Under the pieces are notes generated by a model. That model worked only from the letters and a program-made list of their open reading frames with translations. It was not told where the DNA came from and did not search any database. From an uncultured Sphingomonas sp. (GTDB lineage: Bacteria; Pseudomonadota; Alphaproteobacteria; Sphingomonadales; Sphingomonadaceae), in NCBI RefSeq assembly GCF_913776855.1, contig NZ_CAJYQD010000034.1, positions 62,001 through 126,000 on the forward strand: a DNA stretch of 64,000 nucleotides, given 5' to 3'. The stretch's first letter is position 1, and each line of letters opens with the position of its first letter. Of the stretch, positions 63,019 through 64,000 are shown in pieces. Made by a program: the position numbers and the translations under genes.

Positions 63019-64000
63019 CTACTCCGCCGCCTGCGGCACTACCGCGCTCGCCGCGTCGATCTCCGCCGCCTTGGCCTCGACCAGCTTGACGATATGGTCG
63101 ATCATGTCGGCGTCCTGCACATGATGGTCGGTAACGCCCGACAGATAGACCATGTGCTTGCCGTTGCCGCCGCCGGTGATGCCGATGTCGGTTTCGCGCG
63201 CCTCGCCCGGACCGTTGACGACGCAGCCCAGCACCGACAGCGACATCGGCGTGCGGATATGCTGCAACCGCTCTTCCAGCGCCTGCACGGTGCGGATCAC
63301 GTCGAAGCCCTGCCGCGCGCAGGACGGGCACGATACCACGCGCACGCCGCGATTGCGGATGCCCAGCGCCTTCAGGATTTCGAACCCGACACGCACTTCC
63401 TCTTCCGGCTCGGCCGAGAGCGAGACGCGGATCGTGTCGCCGATCCCGAACCACAACAGCGATCCGATACCGATCGACGACTTCACCGTGCCGCCGACGA
63501 AGCCGCCCGCCTCGGTAATGCCCAGGTGCAGCGGGCAGTCGACCATCTCCGCCAGCTGCTGATACGCCGCGACCGCCAGGAACAGGTCGGATGCCTTCAC
63601 CGCGACCTTGAACTCGTGGAAGTCGTGGTCCTGCAACAGCTTGATATGGTCCATCGCCGATTCGACCAGCGCGTCGGGGCAGGGTTCGCCATATTTTTCG
63701 AGGAGGTGCTTTTCGAGGGAGCCGCCATTCACCCCGATGCGGATGGCGCAGCCATTGGCCTTGGCCGCGCGGACGACCTCGGCGACGCGCTCGTTCGATC
63801 CGATATTGCCCGGATTGATCCGCAGGCACGCGGCGCCCGCATCGGCGGCTTCCAATGCGCGCTTATAGTGGAAATGAATGTCGGCGACGATCGGCACGCG
63901 CGCCGCGCGGGTGATCTGGCGGAGCGCGGCGGTGCTTTCGACATCGGGGCACGACACGCGGATGATGTCGGCGCCCGCCTCTTCGCAGCGGCGGATCTGG
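63019..64000 (-). CDS. ispG: 4-hydroxy-3-methylbut-2-enyl-diphosphate synthase, 5' end beyond the window
   Basis: Penultimate enzyme of the MEP isoprenoid pathway; an iron-sulfur reductase converting MEcPP to HMBPP. About 326 C-terminal residues are present. '[21 protein letters not shown]' and '[15 protein letters not shown]' belong to the TIM barrel. The cluster ligands appear in '[14 protein letters not shown]' and '[23 protein letters not shown]'. The start lies past position 64000; the frame stays open to the edge. Confidence 0.96.
   Translation of the reverse strand, partial: QIRRCEEAGADIIRVSCPDVESTAALRQITRAARVPIVADIHFHYKRALEAADAGAACLRINPGNIGSNERVAEVVRAAKANGCAIRIGVNGGSLEKHLLEKYGEPCPDALVESAMDHIKLLQDHDFHEFKVAVKASDLFLAVAAYQQLAEMVDCPLHLGITEAGGFVGGTVKSSIGIGSLLWFGIGDTIRVSLSAEPEEEVRVGFEILKALGIRNRGVRVVSCPSCARQGFDVIRTVQALEERLQHIRTPMSLSVLGCVVNGPGEARETDIGITGGGNGKHMVYLSGVTDHHVQDADMIDHIVKLVEAKAAEIDAASAVVPQAAE

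Overview
The window looks like core chromosome from an alphaproteobacterium of the Sphingomonadales (Sphingomonas or a close relative). The reasons are the high G+C throughout, a DivL-type pseudokinase, the AmgK/MurU peptidoglycan recycling pair, AddAB rather than RecBCD, a plant-type GshA, a large TonB-dependent receptor, and several dispersed intergenic palindromes of the kind common in sphingomonads. There is no prophage, rRNA operon, CRISPR array, transposase or integrase. About 55 protein genes and one tRNA fill the sequence, and many neighbours overlap by 1 to 20 bases.

Layout. 1-1264: a truncated hypothetical gene, a coupled small gene, and a divergent alpha/beta-hydrolase-like protein that has lost its serine nucleophile. 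1427-4353: an alanine catabolic module (Lrp-type regulator, alanine racemase, D-amino acid dehydrogenase). 4347-8331: a c-di-GMP phosphodiesterase with a broken GGDEF motif, then moaA-nadK and tRNA-Asn. 8561-15617: a lipoprotein, secA, a small exported ORF, a periplasmic TonB-C-like protein, argJ and trxA. 15665-26538: the minus-strand run divL-tsaE-amgK-murU-addB-addA, joining cell-cycle signalling, tRNA t6A synthesis, cell-wall recycling and double-strand-break repair. 26691-31314: a TonB-dependent receptor flanked by terminators, then ahcY with a palindromic operator and a structured leader. 31412-39488: a fatty acid hydroxylase, YqgE, peroxiredoxin, a stress-type repeat protein behind an EcfG-like promoter, AMP nucleosidase, a Cys-His hydrolase-like protein coupled to a DUF805 membrane protein, a polysaccharide flippase, a DUF305 lipoprotein and a low-G+C winged-helix gene. 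39529-49906: polA, chromate transporter, lipoprotein, typA, telA/xpaC pair, TonB. 50052-64000: cysQ, pmbA, ubiA, an SMR exporter, rsmE, gshA, an isoprenylcysteine-methyltransferase-like membrane protein, an M61 peptidase, ppa, TfoX-like and EamA proteins, DUF1345, and the 3' part of ispG.

No complete new defence or mobile system is evident. The best candidates for something undescribed are the coupled Cys-His-Asp protein and DUF805 membrane gene at 35534-37080, the degenerate hydrolase and coupled hypothetical pair at the left edge, the low-G+C winged-helix gene beside polA, and the 19-bp inverted-repeat element at 46276-46415. The DivL tyrosine, the ahcY operator and leader, and the EcfG-like promoter are the clearest regulatory signals. 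All family calls come from reading motifs by eye; no database search was run.
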